NCBI RefSeq assembly: GCF_003852235.1
Contig: NZ_CP027732.1
Coordinates: 4,650,001 to 4,714,000 of the forward strand
Length of the DNA: 64,000 nucleotides
Source: Pseudomonas sp. R4-35-07
GTDB lineage: Bacteria; Pseudomonadota; Gammaproteobacteria; Pseudomonadales; Pseudomonadaceae
Reading direction: 5' to 3'
Under the pieces are notes generated by a model that saw nothing but the letters and a program-made list of their open reading frames with translations, was not told the origin of the DNA and did not search any database. A program made the translations under genes and the position numbers. Below are positions 27,562-36,357 of this stretch, one piece after another. The number at the start of each line of letters is the position of its first letter. Positions within the stretch are counted from its first letter, which is position 1.

Positions 27562-29271
27562 CTAACGCGGTTCGATATGCGCAATCATCAACTGCACCGT
27601 TTCATTCCCGCGATACTCGTTCACATCCAGCTTGTAGGCCAACTCCACCCAACGCACCGTCGGGTTCGGCCAGACTTCACGGTCGACTCCAAACGCAATG
27701 CCATCGAGCTTCACCGAGCCGCATTCGCTCTTGAGCACCACCTTCAAGTGCCGCTCGCCGACCACTCGCTGCTCCACCAACTGGAACACGCCGTGAAACA
27801 ATGGCTCGGGAAAGTGCTGCCCCCACGGGCCGGCATGGCGCAGTGCGCGGGCCAACTCCAGGTGAAACTCTTCCACCGCCAGGGTGCCGTCGGAGAGCAG
27901 CCGACCGGTGAGGTCTTCTTCGCGCAGTTGCCGACGCACCTCGGCATCGAAGGCTTGCGCAAATAACGGGAAATTCGCTTCGGGCAGGGTCAGGCCAGCC
28001 GCCATCGCATGACCGCCATATTTGGCAATCAGGTTGGGATGCTGGCTGGCAACCACCGCCAGCGCGTCACGGATATGAAAGCCCTGTACGGAACGCCCGG
28101 AGCCCTTGAGCAGGCCATCACCGGCATCGGCAAAGGCGATGGTGGGACGGAAATAGCGCTCTTTCATGCGCGACGCCAGGATCCCGATCACCCCTTGGTG
28201 CCACTCCGGGTCGAACAGGCACAAGCCGTACGGCATCGATTCGACCGGCAAATCCTTGAGCTGGGCCAGGGCTTCGCGCTGCATGCCTTGCTCGATGGAT
28301 TTGCGATCCTGGTTCATGCCGTCCAGTTGAGCGGCCATTTCCCGTGCGGCGGCAATGTCCGTGGTGAGCAGGCATTCGATGCCCAGGCTCATGTCATCCA
28401 GGCGCCCGGCCGCATTCAGGCGCGGGCCAAGGATAAAACCGAGGTCAGTGGAGGTGATACGGGCATGGTCGCGCTTGGCCACTTCAAGGATTGCCTTGAT
28501 CCCAGGCCGCGCTCGACCGGCACGAATACGTTCCAGGCCCTGATGGACGAGGATGCGGTTGTTGGCGTCCAGCGGCACCACGTCGGCAACGCTGCCAAGG
28601 GCCACCAGGTCGAGCAACTCACCAATGTTCGGCTGCGGGCTGTTGTCGTACCAGCCCAGGCTGCGCAAGCGCGCACGCAGGGCCATCAACACGTAGAAGA
28701 TCACGCCGACACCGGCCAGCGCCTTGCTGGGGAAGGTACAGTCCGGCTGGTTCGGATTGACGATCGCGTCCGCCGCCGGCAGTTCATCGCCCGGCAAGTG
28801 GTGATCCGTCACCAGCACCTTCAACCCCGCCGCCTTCGCCGCCGCCACGCCCTCGACGCTGGAGATGCCGTTATCCACGGTGATCAGCAACTGCGGCTCG
28901 CGCTGCAGCGCCACCGCCACGATCTCCGGCGTCAGGCCGTAGCCATATTCGAAGCGGTTGGGCACCAGGTAATCGACGTGGGCCGCACCGAGCAAACGCA
29001 GGCCCAGTGTGCCGACGGTGCTGGCGGTGGCGCCGTCGGCGTCGAAGTCACCGACGATCAGGATGCGCTGGCGCTGCTCCAGCGCCGTGACCAGCAGGTC
29101 GACAGCGGCATCGATGCCCTTGAGCTGCTGATAGGGAATCAACCGCGCCAGACTCTTGTCCAGCTCGGCTTCCGATTGCACCCCGCGCGCGGCGTAGAGA
29201 CGGGTCAGCAGCGGTGGCAATTCACCGAGGAAAGGCAGGACGGCGGGCAAGGGACGGGGTTCGATACGCAT
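27562..29271 (-). CDS. recJ: Single-stranded-DNA-specific exonuclease RecJ
   Basis: The 569-residue 5'-3' exonuclease acts in mismatch repair and RecFOR recombination. DHH-family metal motifs are visible: VGDFDADGATAS around 76-87, VTVDNG-like ITVDNGISS, VTDHHLPGDELP around 155-166, and the DHHA1 glycine motif GGHAMAAGLTL. Length is normal for proteobacterial RecJ. It is monocistronic here and lies between two nearly identical REPINs. Confidence 0.97.
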   Translation of the reverse strand: MRIEPRPLPAVLPFLGELPPLLTRLYAARGVQSEAELDKSLARLIPYQQLKGIDAAVDLLVTALEQRQRILIVGDFDADGATASTVGTLGLRLLGAAHVDYLVPNRFEYGYGLTPEIVAVALQREPQLLITVDNGISSVEGVAAAKAAGLKVLVTDHHLPGDELPAADAIVNPNQPDCTFPSKALAGVGVIFYVLMALRARLRSLGWYDNSPQPNIGELLDLVALGSVADVVPLDANNRILVHQGLERIRAGRARPGIKAILEVAKRDHARITSTDLGFILGPRLNAAGRLDDMSLGIECLLTTDIAAAREMAAQLDGMNQDRKSIEQGMQREALAQLKDLPVESMPYGLCLFDPEWHQGVIGILASRMKERYFRPTIAFADAGDGLLKGSGRSVQGFHIRDALAVVASQHPNLIAKYGGHAMAAGLTLPEANFPLFAQAFDAEVRRQLREEDLTGRLLSDGTLAVEEFHLELARALRHAGPWGQHFPEPLFHGVFQLVEQRVVGERHLKVVLKSECGSVKLDGIAFGVDREVWPNPTVRWVELAYKLDVNEYRGNETVQLMIAHIEPR

Positions 29272-29338
29272 ACGGTGGGGATAACTTCTCTACTGATACA
29301 AGGGTTAAACGACAATTCAAGCTTCAACAAAGATCAAA

Positions 29339-29430
29339 TGTGGGAGGGGGCTTGCTCCCGATAGCTAAGTGTCAGTCAATGATGGTGTGACTGATCCACC
29401 GCTATCGGGAGCAAGCCCCCTCCCACATGT
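29339..29430. repeat. REPIN right of recJ
   Basis: Near-copy of 27449-27540 in direct orientation, 1.9 kb apart. It ends at the stop codon of the yaeQ gene. Confidence 0.87.
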
Positions 29431-29973
29431 TCAATCACGTCCGCCAACCAGCCATTCCAGCTGCACTTCGTGCTGGCCACGGTCATCGGTGACGAAGATC
29501 GTGCCTTCGCTGATCATCACATCCCACTTGATCACGCGAGGCATGTCCTTGGCCAGAACCTCGAGGATTTCCTGGGGCACGGCAGCGATGTGCACGTTTT
29601 TCAGGTTTTTCGCCACCGGCACGACCTTGCCTTCCCACACGCGCAGGCTGCCATACGCCAGCAGGCTGGTACGTTCGGTACGGCGCGAGCACCAGGTCAG
29701 GCGGTCGGCATCCGGCTGGCCGACTTCGATCCAGTGCAATACCCGGTCATCCAGGCTCTTTTCCCACAGGGCCGGCTCGTCGACGTCCGACAAGCCACGG
29801 CCGAACGCCAATTGCTCGTTGTACCAGAGGGCGTAGGCCAGCAGGCGCACGGTCATGCGCTCTTCGGTTTCCGAAGGGTGACGGGCGATGGTTTGCTTGA
29901 CGCTCTCGTACACCGAACGGTCAAGGTCGGTGAGATTGAGTTCGAATTTGTAGGTCGTGGACGGCTGGGCCAT
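29431..29973 (-). CDS. yaeQ: YaeQ family protein
   Basis: The 180-residue cytoplasmic protein matches YaeQ in length, in the start MAQPSTTYKFELNLTDLDR and in ERMTVRLLAYALWY. The family has a nuclease-like (PD-(D/E)xK) fold and was once proposed to affect RfaH-dependent transcription; its role remains unknown. ATG 29973 was chosen because family members begin at this point; the longer frame adds an unlikely Pro-rich tail. It is monocistronic. Confidence 0.92.
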   Translation of the reverse strand: MAQPSTTYKFELNLTDLDRSVYESVKQTIARHPSETEERMTVRLLAYALWYNEQLAFGRGLSDVDEPALWEKSLDDRVLHWIEVGQPDADRLTWCSRRTERTSLLAYGSLRVWEGKVVPVAKNLKNVHIAAVPQEILEVLAKDMPRVIKWDVMISEGTIFVTDDRGQHEVQLEWLVGGRD

Positions 29974-30091
29974 GAACGGGCTTCTAGGACAAGGAAAGGC
30001 GACCAGTCTAACCGATGGCGAGGGCATTCAACGAATACTGCGCGACAGCATGACCCGTTTGCGTTCGCAGGGCGCGCTGTGCCAAATCCCA

Positions 30092-30133
30092 GGCAAAAAG
30101 AAACCCCGAGGAGTGGGGAGACAACTCGGGGTT
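30092..30133 (-). terminator. Terminator downstream of the DUF3509 gene
   Basis: On the minus strand AACCCCGAG and CTCGGGGTT pair around a 14-base loop and are followed by TTCTTTTT. It lies about 120 bases after the DUF3509 stop, leaving a long 3' untranslated stretch. Nothing coding is seen in 30134-30252. Confidence 0.75.
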
Positions 30134-30252
30134 AAACGTGATCTACAAAGACCAGTACAACAAGCCACAAACACCGGAGCACAATGTTTGCTCTTGCTGT
30201 TACAAACTCTGACCGGCCGTGTTGTAGGAAGTTTCGAAGGATAAATAATTCT

Positions 30253-30537
30253 TCATGCGCAGACCGGGTTTCGTGTCATGGCGGCATTTCGCAAGGCTGC
30301 GATGACCGAGGGCTCGAGTCGACCTTCAGCGATTTTCAAATCGCGCAGCAGACAATCCACCACATCCACCAGCGCGCGCTTGTCGGTCAGCTGTGCGCGG
30401 TTGACTTCGCGCTCGACCATGATGGCGCCACCGGGGTTCTTCACGGTCACCAGGCATTCGCCCTGCACACCAGAGGTGGTCAGCGTAACCAGATAAGGGC
30501 TCAGTGCTTCTTCGAGCAACAGGCTGATACTTTCCAT
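30253..30537 (-). CDS. DUF3509 domain-containing protein
   Basis: This 94-residue small cytoplasmic protein belongs to a family confined mostly to Pseudomonas (start MESISLLLEEALSPY, later GECLVTVKNPGG and DLKIAEGRL). The function is unknown. An in-frame GTG four codons upstream is an alternative start; ATG 30537 agrees with the family's usual beginning. It is transcribed alone, divergent from the small gene at 30850, with a stop about 120 bases before its terminator. Confidence 0.82.
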   Translation of the reverse strand: MESISLLLEEALSPYLVTLTTSGVQGECLVTVKNPGGAIMVEREVNRAQLTDKRALVDVVDCLLRDLKIAEGRLEPSVIAALRNAAMTRNPVCA

Positions 30538-30849
30538 CTCGATCACCACTCAATAGTTCGGGAACAATCGTTTCAACGGGTGCTGCATCTCTCCTAAGTG
30601 ACCGGTCGTAACGTAGGAAAGTTCGCTTTTTCGTCTTTCAAGGGCTGTGCGGGGATGACGTATCCAGCATGCGCTTGCAACATGACAGGTAAAAAACGGC
30701 AGCACATAACTGCTTACGCAATGGGTTGCGGTTTTGGGGTACGCCGAGCGCGCAGGCCAGGAGTGAATCCTATACTCGGTGAGCGCTGATCACCCTGCCG
30801 TGCGGGCAGAGTGCATGTCATGAGTCCCTTACCACAAAGGATGAAGAGG
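30538..30849. other. 312-base divergent intergenic region
   Basis: It should carry the promoters of both the DUF3509 gene (minus) and the small membrane gene (plus). I see CTATACT at 30770-30776, a plausible -10 for the plus-strand gene of the type favoured by RpoS, and a small hairpin CTGCC/GGGCAG at about 30795-30809 between it and the start codon. Nothing else is recognisable. Confidence 0.45.
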
Positions 30850-31050
30850 ATGCTGGAACACAATGAACAACAAGCTTCGATCGAGAAAATTCACGCGGAC
30901 ATATCACGCATCTATGCCGAACAACGCAAGTTCAATGCTGAAGTCCACAAGATAACCCGTGAGATCTTCTGGTACCCCGTGGGCATCGCAATAGGCTTCT
31001 TTACGGCTGTTGGCACGGTAATGGCGCTGGCCCACAAGCTACTCACGTAG
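30850..31050 (+). CDS. Small single-span membrane protein
   Basis: The 66-residue product starts MLEHNEQQASIEKIHADI. The first 40 residues are a charged amphipathic helix, possibly coiled coil, and the last third is one membrane helix (YPVGIAIGFFTAVGTVMALA). I do not recognise a family. ATG 30850 is preferred because AAAGGA stands 8-9 bases before it; ATGs at 30811 and 30841 are in frame too. It is placed alone between the DUF3509 gene and thrC. Confidence 0.65.
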   Translation: MLEHNEQQASIEKIHADISRIYAEQRKFNAEVHKITREIFWYPVGIAIGFFTAVGTVMALAHKLLT

Positions 31051-31080
31051 ACGATATGACTGGCGGGCCCGCCAGAAACA

Positions 31081-31121
31081 AAAAACGCCGCTGATCCTGG
31101 GAAGGGAACGCGGCGTTTTTG
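31081..31121. terminator. Terminator downstream of thrC
   Basis: AAAAACGCCGC and GCGGCGTTTTT pair around an 18-base loop with A and T tracts on both sides. It serves thrC on the minus strand and possibly the small gene on the plus strand. Confidence 0.85.
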
Positions 31122-31136
31122 TCTATGCGGTGCGCC

Positions 31137-32546
31137 TTACAGCGGCTTACCCCGATTGCCATGCTGGCTGACAAACGCCTGCACCGCCTTCAGGTCGTTA
31201 TCCAACACCGTGTAACGCTCTTCGCGCTCAAACAGATCAGTCAGGTGCTTGGGCAGCTCCAAGGCCTTGCCGACACCGGCCTGCTCCACCGCTTCCGGGA
31301 ATTTGACCGGGTGCGCGGTGCCCAGGATCACCATCGGGATATCCAGGCTGCGACGGCACTCGCGGGCGGCTTTCACTCCGATGGCGGTGTGCGGGTCGAG
31401 CAGCTCGCCGGTCTGGGCATAGACTTCAGCGATGGTTTCGCACGTCTGCGCGTCGTCCACTGCCAAGGAGTCGAACAGCTTGCGGGTTTCGGTCCAGCGC
31501 TCTTGCTCGACGCTGAAACCGCCACCTTGCTTGAAGCTGTTCATCAGCTCGGCCAGCGCCGCGCCATTGCGACCGTGCATGTCGAACAGCAGGCGTTCGA
31601 AGTTCGACGAGACCATGATGTCCATCGACGGCGACAGCGTGGCGTGCAGGGTTTCCTTGACGTACTGGTTGCCGCTCATGAAGCGGTGCAGGATGTCGTT
31701 GCGGTTGGTCGCAACAATCAATTGATTGATCGGCAGGCCCATGTTGCGTGCCAGGTAGCCGGCGAAGATGTCGCCGAAGTTGCCGGTCGGCACCGAGAAC
31801 GACACCGAACGCGCCGGGCCGCCCAGCTGCAGGGACGCGTGGAAGTAGTAGACGATCTGGGCCATGATCCGCGCCCAGTTGATCGAATTCACCGCCACCA
31901 GGCGTGTACCTTTGAGGAAGCTCTGGTCGGCGAAGCTGTTCTTGACCATTTCCTGGCAGTCATCGAAGTTGCCGTCGATGGCGATGTTGTGGATGTTCTC
32001 ACCAAACAGGGTGGTCATCTGGCGACGCTGCACCTCCGACACGCGCTTGTGCGGGTGCAGGATGAAGATGTCGACGTTTTCGCAGTGCTTGCAGCCTTCG
32101 ATGGCCGCCGAGCCGGTGTCACCCGAGGTGGCGCCGATGATCACCACGCGCTCGCCGCGTTTCTCCAGCACGTAGTCCAGCAGGCGACCGAGCAATTGCA
32201 GGGCGAAGTCCTTGAACGCCAGGGTGGGGCCGTGGAACAGCTCAAGCACCCACTCGTTGCCGTTCAGCTGGCGCAGGGGCGCGATGGCGCTGTGGGAAAA
32301 TACGCCGTAGGTTTCTTCCAGGATCTTTTTGAAGTCCGCATCCGGAATGCTGCCGGTGACGAACGGGCGCATTACACGGAACGCCAGTTCGTGGTACGGC
32401 AGGCCGGCCCAGGAAGCGATTTCTTCCTGGGTGAAGCGCGGCAGGTTTTCCGGCACGTACAGGCCGCCGTCGGTGGCAAGGCCTGCCAGCAGAACGTCTT
32501 CGAAATTCAGGGCCGGTGCCTGGCCGCGGGTGCTGATGTAACGCAT
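31137..32546 (-). CDS. thrC: Threonine synthase
   Basis: The 469-residue PLP enzyme makes threonine from O-phosphohomoserine. The cofactor lysine is in GPTLAFKDFALQ (about 108-119) and the phosphate-binding loop in SVPTGNFGDIFAGY. ATG 32546 (MRYISTRG) is the usual start in the genus. It has only a weak ribosome site, GAAGG ten bases upstream, so a 12-codon longer form cannot be excluded. It follows hom, separated by 105 bases containing a long inverted repeat. Confidence 0.96.
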   Translation of the reverse strand: MRYISTRGQAPALNFEDVLLAGLATDGGLYVPENLPRFTQEEIASWAGLPYHELAFRVMRPFVTGSIPDADFKKILEETYGVFSHSAIAPLRQLNGNEWVLELFHGPTLAFKDFALQLLGRLLDYVLEKRGERVVIIGATSGDTGSAAIEGCKHCENVDIFILHPHKRVSEVQRRQMTTLFGENIHNIAIDGNFDDCQEMVKNSFADQSFLKGTRLVAVNSINWARIMAQIVYYFHASLQLGGPARSVSFSVPTGNFGDIFAGYLARNMGLPINQLIVATNRNDILHRFMSGNQYVKETLHATLSPSMDIMVSSNFERLLFDMHGRNGAALAELMNSFKQGGGFSVEQERWTETRKLFDSLAVDDAQTCETIAEVYAQTGELLDPHTAIGVKAARECRRSLDIPMVILGTAHPVKFPEAVEQAGVGKALELPKHLTDLFEREERYTVLDNDLKAVQAFVSQHGNRGKPL

Positions 32547-32574
32547 AGGAGGCAAACCTTCGGTTTGGGCTTCA

Positions 32575-32650
32575 AGCTTCAAGCTGCAAGCTGCAAGTCA
32601 AGAGCGAATAGGCTCTTACTTGCAGCTTGCAGCTAATAGCTTGCAGCTGA
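32575..32650. repeat. GCTTGCAGC-type inverted repeat between hom and thrC
   Basis: AGCTGCAAGCTGCAAGT (32582-32598) pairs with ACTTGCAGCTTGCAGCT (32618-32634), and the inner AGAGC/GCTCT pair continues the stem. Extra copies of AGCTTCAAGC and AGCTTGCAGCT flank it. This sort of repeat recurs between genes in Pseudomonas. It sits inside an operon, so it may tune thrC expression. Confidence 0.75.
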
Positions 32651-32651
32651 A

Positions 32652-33956
32652 TTAATTCAAATGTTCGACGCGGATACGGACGACCGGCCCAACCACGCCT
32701 TGGAGAGCTTCGAGGGCTCGGATGGCATCGTTGATATGCTGTTCGAGCACGCGGTGGGTCAGCAGGATCATCGGCACCTGGCCGTTCTGCTCCTCGACTT
32801 CCTTCTGCATGATCGATTCGATGTTGATTCCGCGCTCCGACAGGATGCTGGCCACCTGGGCCAACACGCCCGGATGATCCTGGGCCTGGATGCGCAGGTA
32901 GTAGGCACTTTCGCAGGCTTCGATCGGCAGGATCGGGTGGGCCGACAGCGAGTCCGGCTGGAAGGCCAGGTGCGGCACGCGGTTTTCCGGGTCGCTGGTC
33001 ATGGCGCGAACCACGTCCACCAGGTCGGCGATCACCGATGAAGCGGTCGGCTCCATGCCGGCGCCGGCGCCGTAGAACAGGGTGGAGCCGGCGGCGTCAC
33101 CGTTGACCATCACCGCGTTCATCACGCCATTGACGTTGGCGATCAGGCGGTCGGCCGGGATCAGCGTCGGGTGCACACGCAATTCGATACCGGCCGGGGT
33201 GCTGCGCGCCACACCGAGGTGCTTGATGCGGTAGCCCAGGGCTTCGGCGTAGTTCACGTCGGCGGTGGTCAGCTTGGTGATGCCTTCGGTGTAGGCTTTG
33301 TCAAACTGCAGCGGGATACCAAAGGCGATGGACGCCAGGATGGTCAGCTTGTGGGCCGCATCGATGCCTTCCACGTCAAAGGTCGGGTCGGCTTCGGCGT
33401 AACCCAGGGCCTGGGCTTCGGCCAACACGTCTTCGAAGGTACGGCCCTTCTCGCGCATTTCGGTGAGGATGAAGTTACCGGTGCCGTTGATGATGCCGGC
33501 CACCCAGTTGATGCGGTTGGCAGACAGGCCTTCACGGATCGCCTTGATCACCGGGATGCCACCGGCCACCGCTGCTTCGAACGCCACGATCACGCCCTTT
33601 TCACGCGCCCTGGCGAAGATCTCGTTGCCATGCACGGCGATCAGCGCCTTATTGGCGGTGACCACGTGCTTGCCGTTGTCGATGGCCATGAGCACCAGCT
33701 CGCGGGCCACGGTGTAGCCGCCCACCAGTTCGATGACGATATCGATTTCAGGGTTGGTGGCCACGGCGAACACATCGTGGGTAATCGCAATACCGGTCGT
33801 TTCGAACTGAGGCTTTGGCGAACGCGTGGCAATCTGAGCCACTTCAATCTCGCGCCCTGCACGGCGGGAAATTTCTTCAGCGTTACGCTGAAGTACGTTG
33901 AAGGTGCCGCCACCGACGGTCCCTAACCCACAGATGCCTACTTTGACCGGTTTCAC
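32652..33956 (-). CDS. hom: Homoserine dehydrogenase
   Basis: The 434-residue enzyme reduces aspartate semialdehyde to homoserine. The NAD(P)-binding GICGLGTVGGG is at residues 6-16, the catalytic domain has GIINGTGNFILTEM, and the C-terminal ACT domain (YLRIQAQDHPGVLAQVASI) implies feedback control by threonine. GTG 33956 is the probable start: GGGGAG stands seven bases before it, and the protein then begins (M)KPVKVGICG. It is upstream of thrC in the same operon. Confidence 0.96.
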   Translation of the reverse strand: MKPVKVGICGLGTVGGGTFNVLQRNAEEISRRAGREIEVAQIATRSPKPQFETTGIAITHDVFAVATNPEIDIVIELVGGYTVARELVLMAIDNGKHVVTANKALIAVHGNEIFARAREKGVIVAFEAAVAGGIPVIKAIREGLSANRINWVAGIINGTGNFILTEMREKGRTFEDVLAEAQALGYAEADPTFDVEGIDAAHKLTILASIAFGIPLQFDKAYTEGITKLTTADVNYAEALGYRIKHLGVARSTPAGIELRVHPTLIPADRLIANVNGVMNAVMVNGDAAGSTLFYGAGAGMEPTASSVIADLVDVVRAMTSDPENRVPHLAFQPDSLSAHPILPIEACESAYYLRIQAQDHPGVLAQVASILSERGINIESIMQKEVEEQNGQVPMILLTHRVLEQHINDAIRALEALQGVVGPVVRIRVEHLN

Positions 33957-33974
33957 TGAAGAACTCCCCATGAA

Positions 33975-34056
33975 ACGGCCGACTCAAGGTCGGCCGTGGA
34001 ACACAGCCGCACAACTGCGGCTCTCAATTAATGGCCCGCCGACGGTTCGGCGGGCC
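33975..34056. other. Three hairpins between dsbC and hom
   Basis: CGGCCGAC/GTCGGCCG, AGCCGCA/TGCGGCT and GGCCCGCCGA/TCGGCGGGCC lie in a row. None has a U tract on the minus strand. They may stabilise the dsbC mRNA end or partly separate dsbC from hom expression. Confidence 0.5.
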
Positions 34057-34085
34057 ATGCTCGTCAAAGGCTCGACGATAAATGC

Positions 34086-34817
34086 TTACTTGGCACCCAG
34101 TGCCAGTTTGGCAACTTGTGGTGCCGGCTGGTAGCCCGGAATCACCTGGCCGTCGGCCAAAACGATGGCCGGCGTGCCGTTCACGCCGATGGACTGGCCC
34201 AGGGCGAACTGCTTGGAAACCGGGTTGGCGCATTTGGCCGCCTTGATTTCCTTGCCGTCGACCATCTTGTCCATGGCCGCCTTCTTGTCGGCCGAGCACC
34301 AGACCGCTTGCAACTGCTCATCACCCGGCGAGCCCAGGCCCTGGCGCGGGAACGCGACGTAGCGCACTTCCACCCCCAGCTTGTTCAGCGCAGGCACTTC
34401 GGCGTGCAGCTTGTGGCAGTACGGGCAGGTGGTGTCGGTGAACACGGTGATGTGGGTCTTGGTTTCACCGATGGCCGGGTACACCACGGTTTCAGCCACC
34501 GGAATACCGTTGATCAGCTTGGACACGCCAAGGCGCTCGGCTTTCTCGGTCAGGTTGACCGGCTTGCCGTCCTTGAGCTGGAACAGGTAGCCCTGAACGA
34601 TGTACTGGCCGTCGGCACTGGCGTACAGCACGCGGCTGCCCTTGAGCTTGACTTCATACAGGCCGGCCATCGGGCTGGCGCTGATGCTTTCGATGGGGGT
34701 GTCGAGCTGCAGGTTGACCAGACTCTTGCGAATGGCCTGCTCGGCCGCATCATCGGCGACAGCAAAGGTGGAAACCAACGCAATGGCTGCGGCGGCAATA
34801 ATCTGGGTCAAGCGCAT
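34086..34817 (-). CDS. dsbC: Thiol:disulfide interchange protein DsbC
   Basis: The 243-residue periplasmic disulfide isomerase has a signal peptide MRLTQIIAAAAIALVSTFAVA, an N-terminal dimerisation domain and a thioredoxin-fold domain. The active site is CPYC at 131-134, and the cis-Pro loop is in NGTPAIVLADG. ATG 34817 starts the signal peptide. It lies between xerD and hom, an arrangement common in Pseudomonas and seemingly without functional logic. Confidence 0.95.
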   Translation of the reverse strand: MRLTQIIAAAAIALVSTFAVADDAAEQAIRKSLVNLQLDTPIESISASPMAGLYEVKLKGSRVLYASADGQYIVQGYLFQLKDGKPVNLTEKAERLGVSKLINGIPVAETVVYPAIGETKTHITVFTDTTCPYCHKLHAEVPALNKLGVEVRYVAFPRQGLGSPGDEQLQAVWCSADKKAAMDKMVDGKEIKAAKCANPVSKQFALGQSIGVNGTPAIVLADGQVIPGYQPAPQVAKLALGAK

Positions 34818-34957
34818 GGGAACTCCTGAAGGCAGATGCAGGGACGGTGCAGGTACGCCGATTGGAAAATGGGGGTGTGACCGTCGCCTTTGCGAACCGA
34901 CAAAGCCTACCACAGTTGGGCCGCAGGGCAGCCCGTGGCAGGGTAAATTGGGATTTT

Positions 34958-35854
34958 TCAGCCGCGCGGATGGTGCTTGGCGTGCATATCCTGCAAGCGC
35001 GCCCGCGCGACATGGGTGTAAATCTGCGTGGTGGACAGGTCACTGTGCCCGAGCAGCATCTGCACGACACGCAAATCCGCGCCATGGTTGAGCAAGTGCG
35101 TGGCGAATGCATGGCGCAGAGTGTGCGGCGACAGCGTCTTGCCGATCCCGGCAACCTTGGCCTGATGCTTGATGCGGTGCCAGAAGGTCTGGCGGGTCAT
35201 CTGCTCGCCGCGCAGGCTGGGAAACAGCACATCACTGGGGCGGCCGCCGAGCAATTCGTTGCGCGCATCGCGCATGTAACGCTCGACCCACACAATCGCT
35301 TCCTCACCCATCGGCACCAGGCGCTCCTTGCTGCCCTTGCCCATCACCCGCAACACACCCTGGCGCAAATTGACCTGCTCCAGGGTCAGGCTGATCAACT
35401 CGGTCACCCGCAGTCCGCAGGCGTAAAGCACTTCCAGCATGGCGCGATCGCGCTGGCCGATGGCTTCACTGAGATCGGGAGCGGCCAACAGCGCTTCTAC
35501 GTCAGCTTCCGACAAAGACTTGGGAAGAGGCCTGCCCAATTGCGGCATATCGACCTGTAGCGTTGGATCGGTTGCGATGAGCTTTTCGCGCAACAAATAG
35601 CGATAAAAGCCACGCACACCGGAGAGAAATCTCGCAGTCGAACGGGGCTTGTAATGCTGTTCGAGGCGCCAGGCCAGGTGGTCGAGGATCAACTCACGCC
35701 CGGCATTGGCCAGCTCCAGGTTTTTCTCCTGCAACCAACCGTTGAACAGGGCCAGGTCACTGCGGTAAGCCTGGCGGGTGTTGTCCGACAGGCCTTTCTC
35801 CAGCCAGAGCGCATCAAGAAAGCGATCAATCAAAGGGTGGTCAATGGCGGGCAT
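34958..35854 (-). CDS. xerD: Site-specific tyrosine recombinase XerD
   Basis: The 298-residue recombinase works with XerC at dif to resolve chromosome dimers under FtsK control. Catalytic residues of the family are visible: Arg in CGLRVTELIS, Lys in GKGSKERLVP, His-x-x-Arg in HTLRHAFATH, His in LLGHSDLSTTQ and the Tyr nucleophile in QIYTHV. The N-terminal SAM-like DNA-binding domain starts IDRFLDALWLEKGLS. Length is exactly typical. Confidence 0.97.
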   Translation of the reverse strand: MPAIDHPLIDRFLDALWLEKGLSDNTRQAYRSDLALFNGWLQEKNLELANAGRELILDHLAWRLEQHYKPRSTARFLSGVRGFYRYLLREKLIATDPTLQVDMPQLGRPLPKSLSEADVEALLAAPDLSEAIGQRDRAMLEVLYACGLRVTELISLTLEQVNLRQGVLRVMGKGSKERLVPMGEEAIVWVERYMRDARNELLGGRPSDVLFPSLRGEQMTRQTFWHRIKHQAKVAGIGKTLSPHTLRHAFATHLLNHGADLRVVQMLLGHSDLSTTQIYTHVARARLQDMHAKHHPRG

Positions 35855-35913
35855 GGGAACTCAAGCAAGGGACTGGTCGGACAGATCCTATCGCAGACCT
35901 TGAATCGCGGGCA

Positions 35914-35944
35914 CAAAAAAGCAGCCCGTAGGCTGCTTCTTTCT
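35914..35944 (-). terminator. Terminator of the rpsP-rimM-trmD-rplS operon
   Basis: AAGCAGCC, CGTA, GGCTGCTT, and on the minus strand a following TTTTTT. It lies 18 bases after the rplS stop. Confidence 0.9.
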
Positions 35945-35961
35945 GCATCGGGAAGCTGGAC

Positions 35962-36312
35962 TTAAGCCAGTTTTTCCTTGATGCGAGCTGCTTTACCGGA
36001 CAGGTCACGCAGGTAGTACAGCTTGGCTTTGCGTACGTCACCGCGACGTTTCACAGCCATGCTGTCGATTTGCGGGCTGTAGGTCTGGAAAGTACGCTCT
36101 ACGCCAACACCGTTGGAGATTTTACGAACAGTGAAAGCACTGTTCACACCACGGTTACGCTTGGCGATTACCACGCCTTCGAACGCTTGCAGACGCGAAC
36201 GGTCGCCTTCCTTCACTTTCACCTGAACGACAATGGTGTCGCCCGGGGCAAAGGTAGGGATCTCTTTGGTCATCTGCTCTGCTTCGAGTGCAAGGATGAT
36301 TTTGTTAGTCAT
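35962..36312 (-). CDS. rplS: 50S ribosomal protein L19
   Basis: The 116-residue large-subunit protein at the 30S-50S interface is recognised by [31 protein letters not shown] and [13 protein letters not shown]. It is the last gene of the conserved rpsP-rimM-trmD-rplS operon, 45 bases after trmD, and ends at a clear terminator. Confidence 0.98.
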
Positions 36313-36357
36313 GCTGTGCTCCTAAGGTAAGTCAATGGACCTACCATCGATACGTTG

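Noticed and set aside
34003..34056. Threonine or amino-acid attenuator near hom
   Set aside because: No leader peptide with Thr or Ile codons and no U tract. They are plain hairpins at the dsbC-hom junction.
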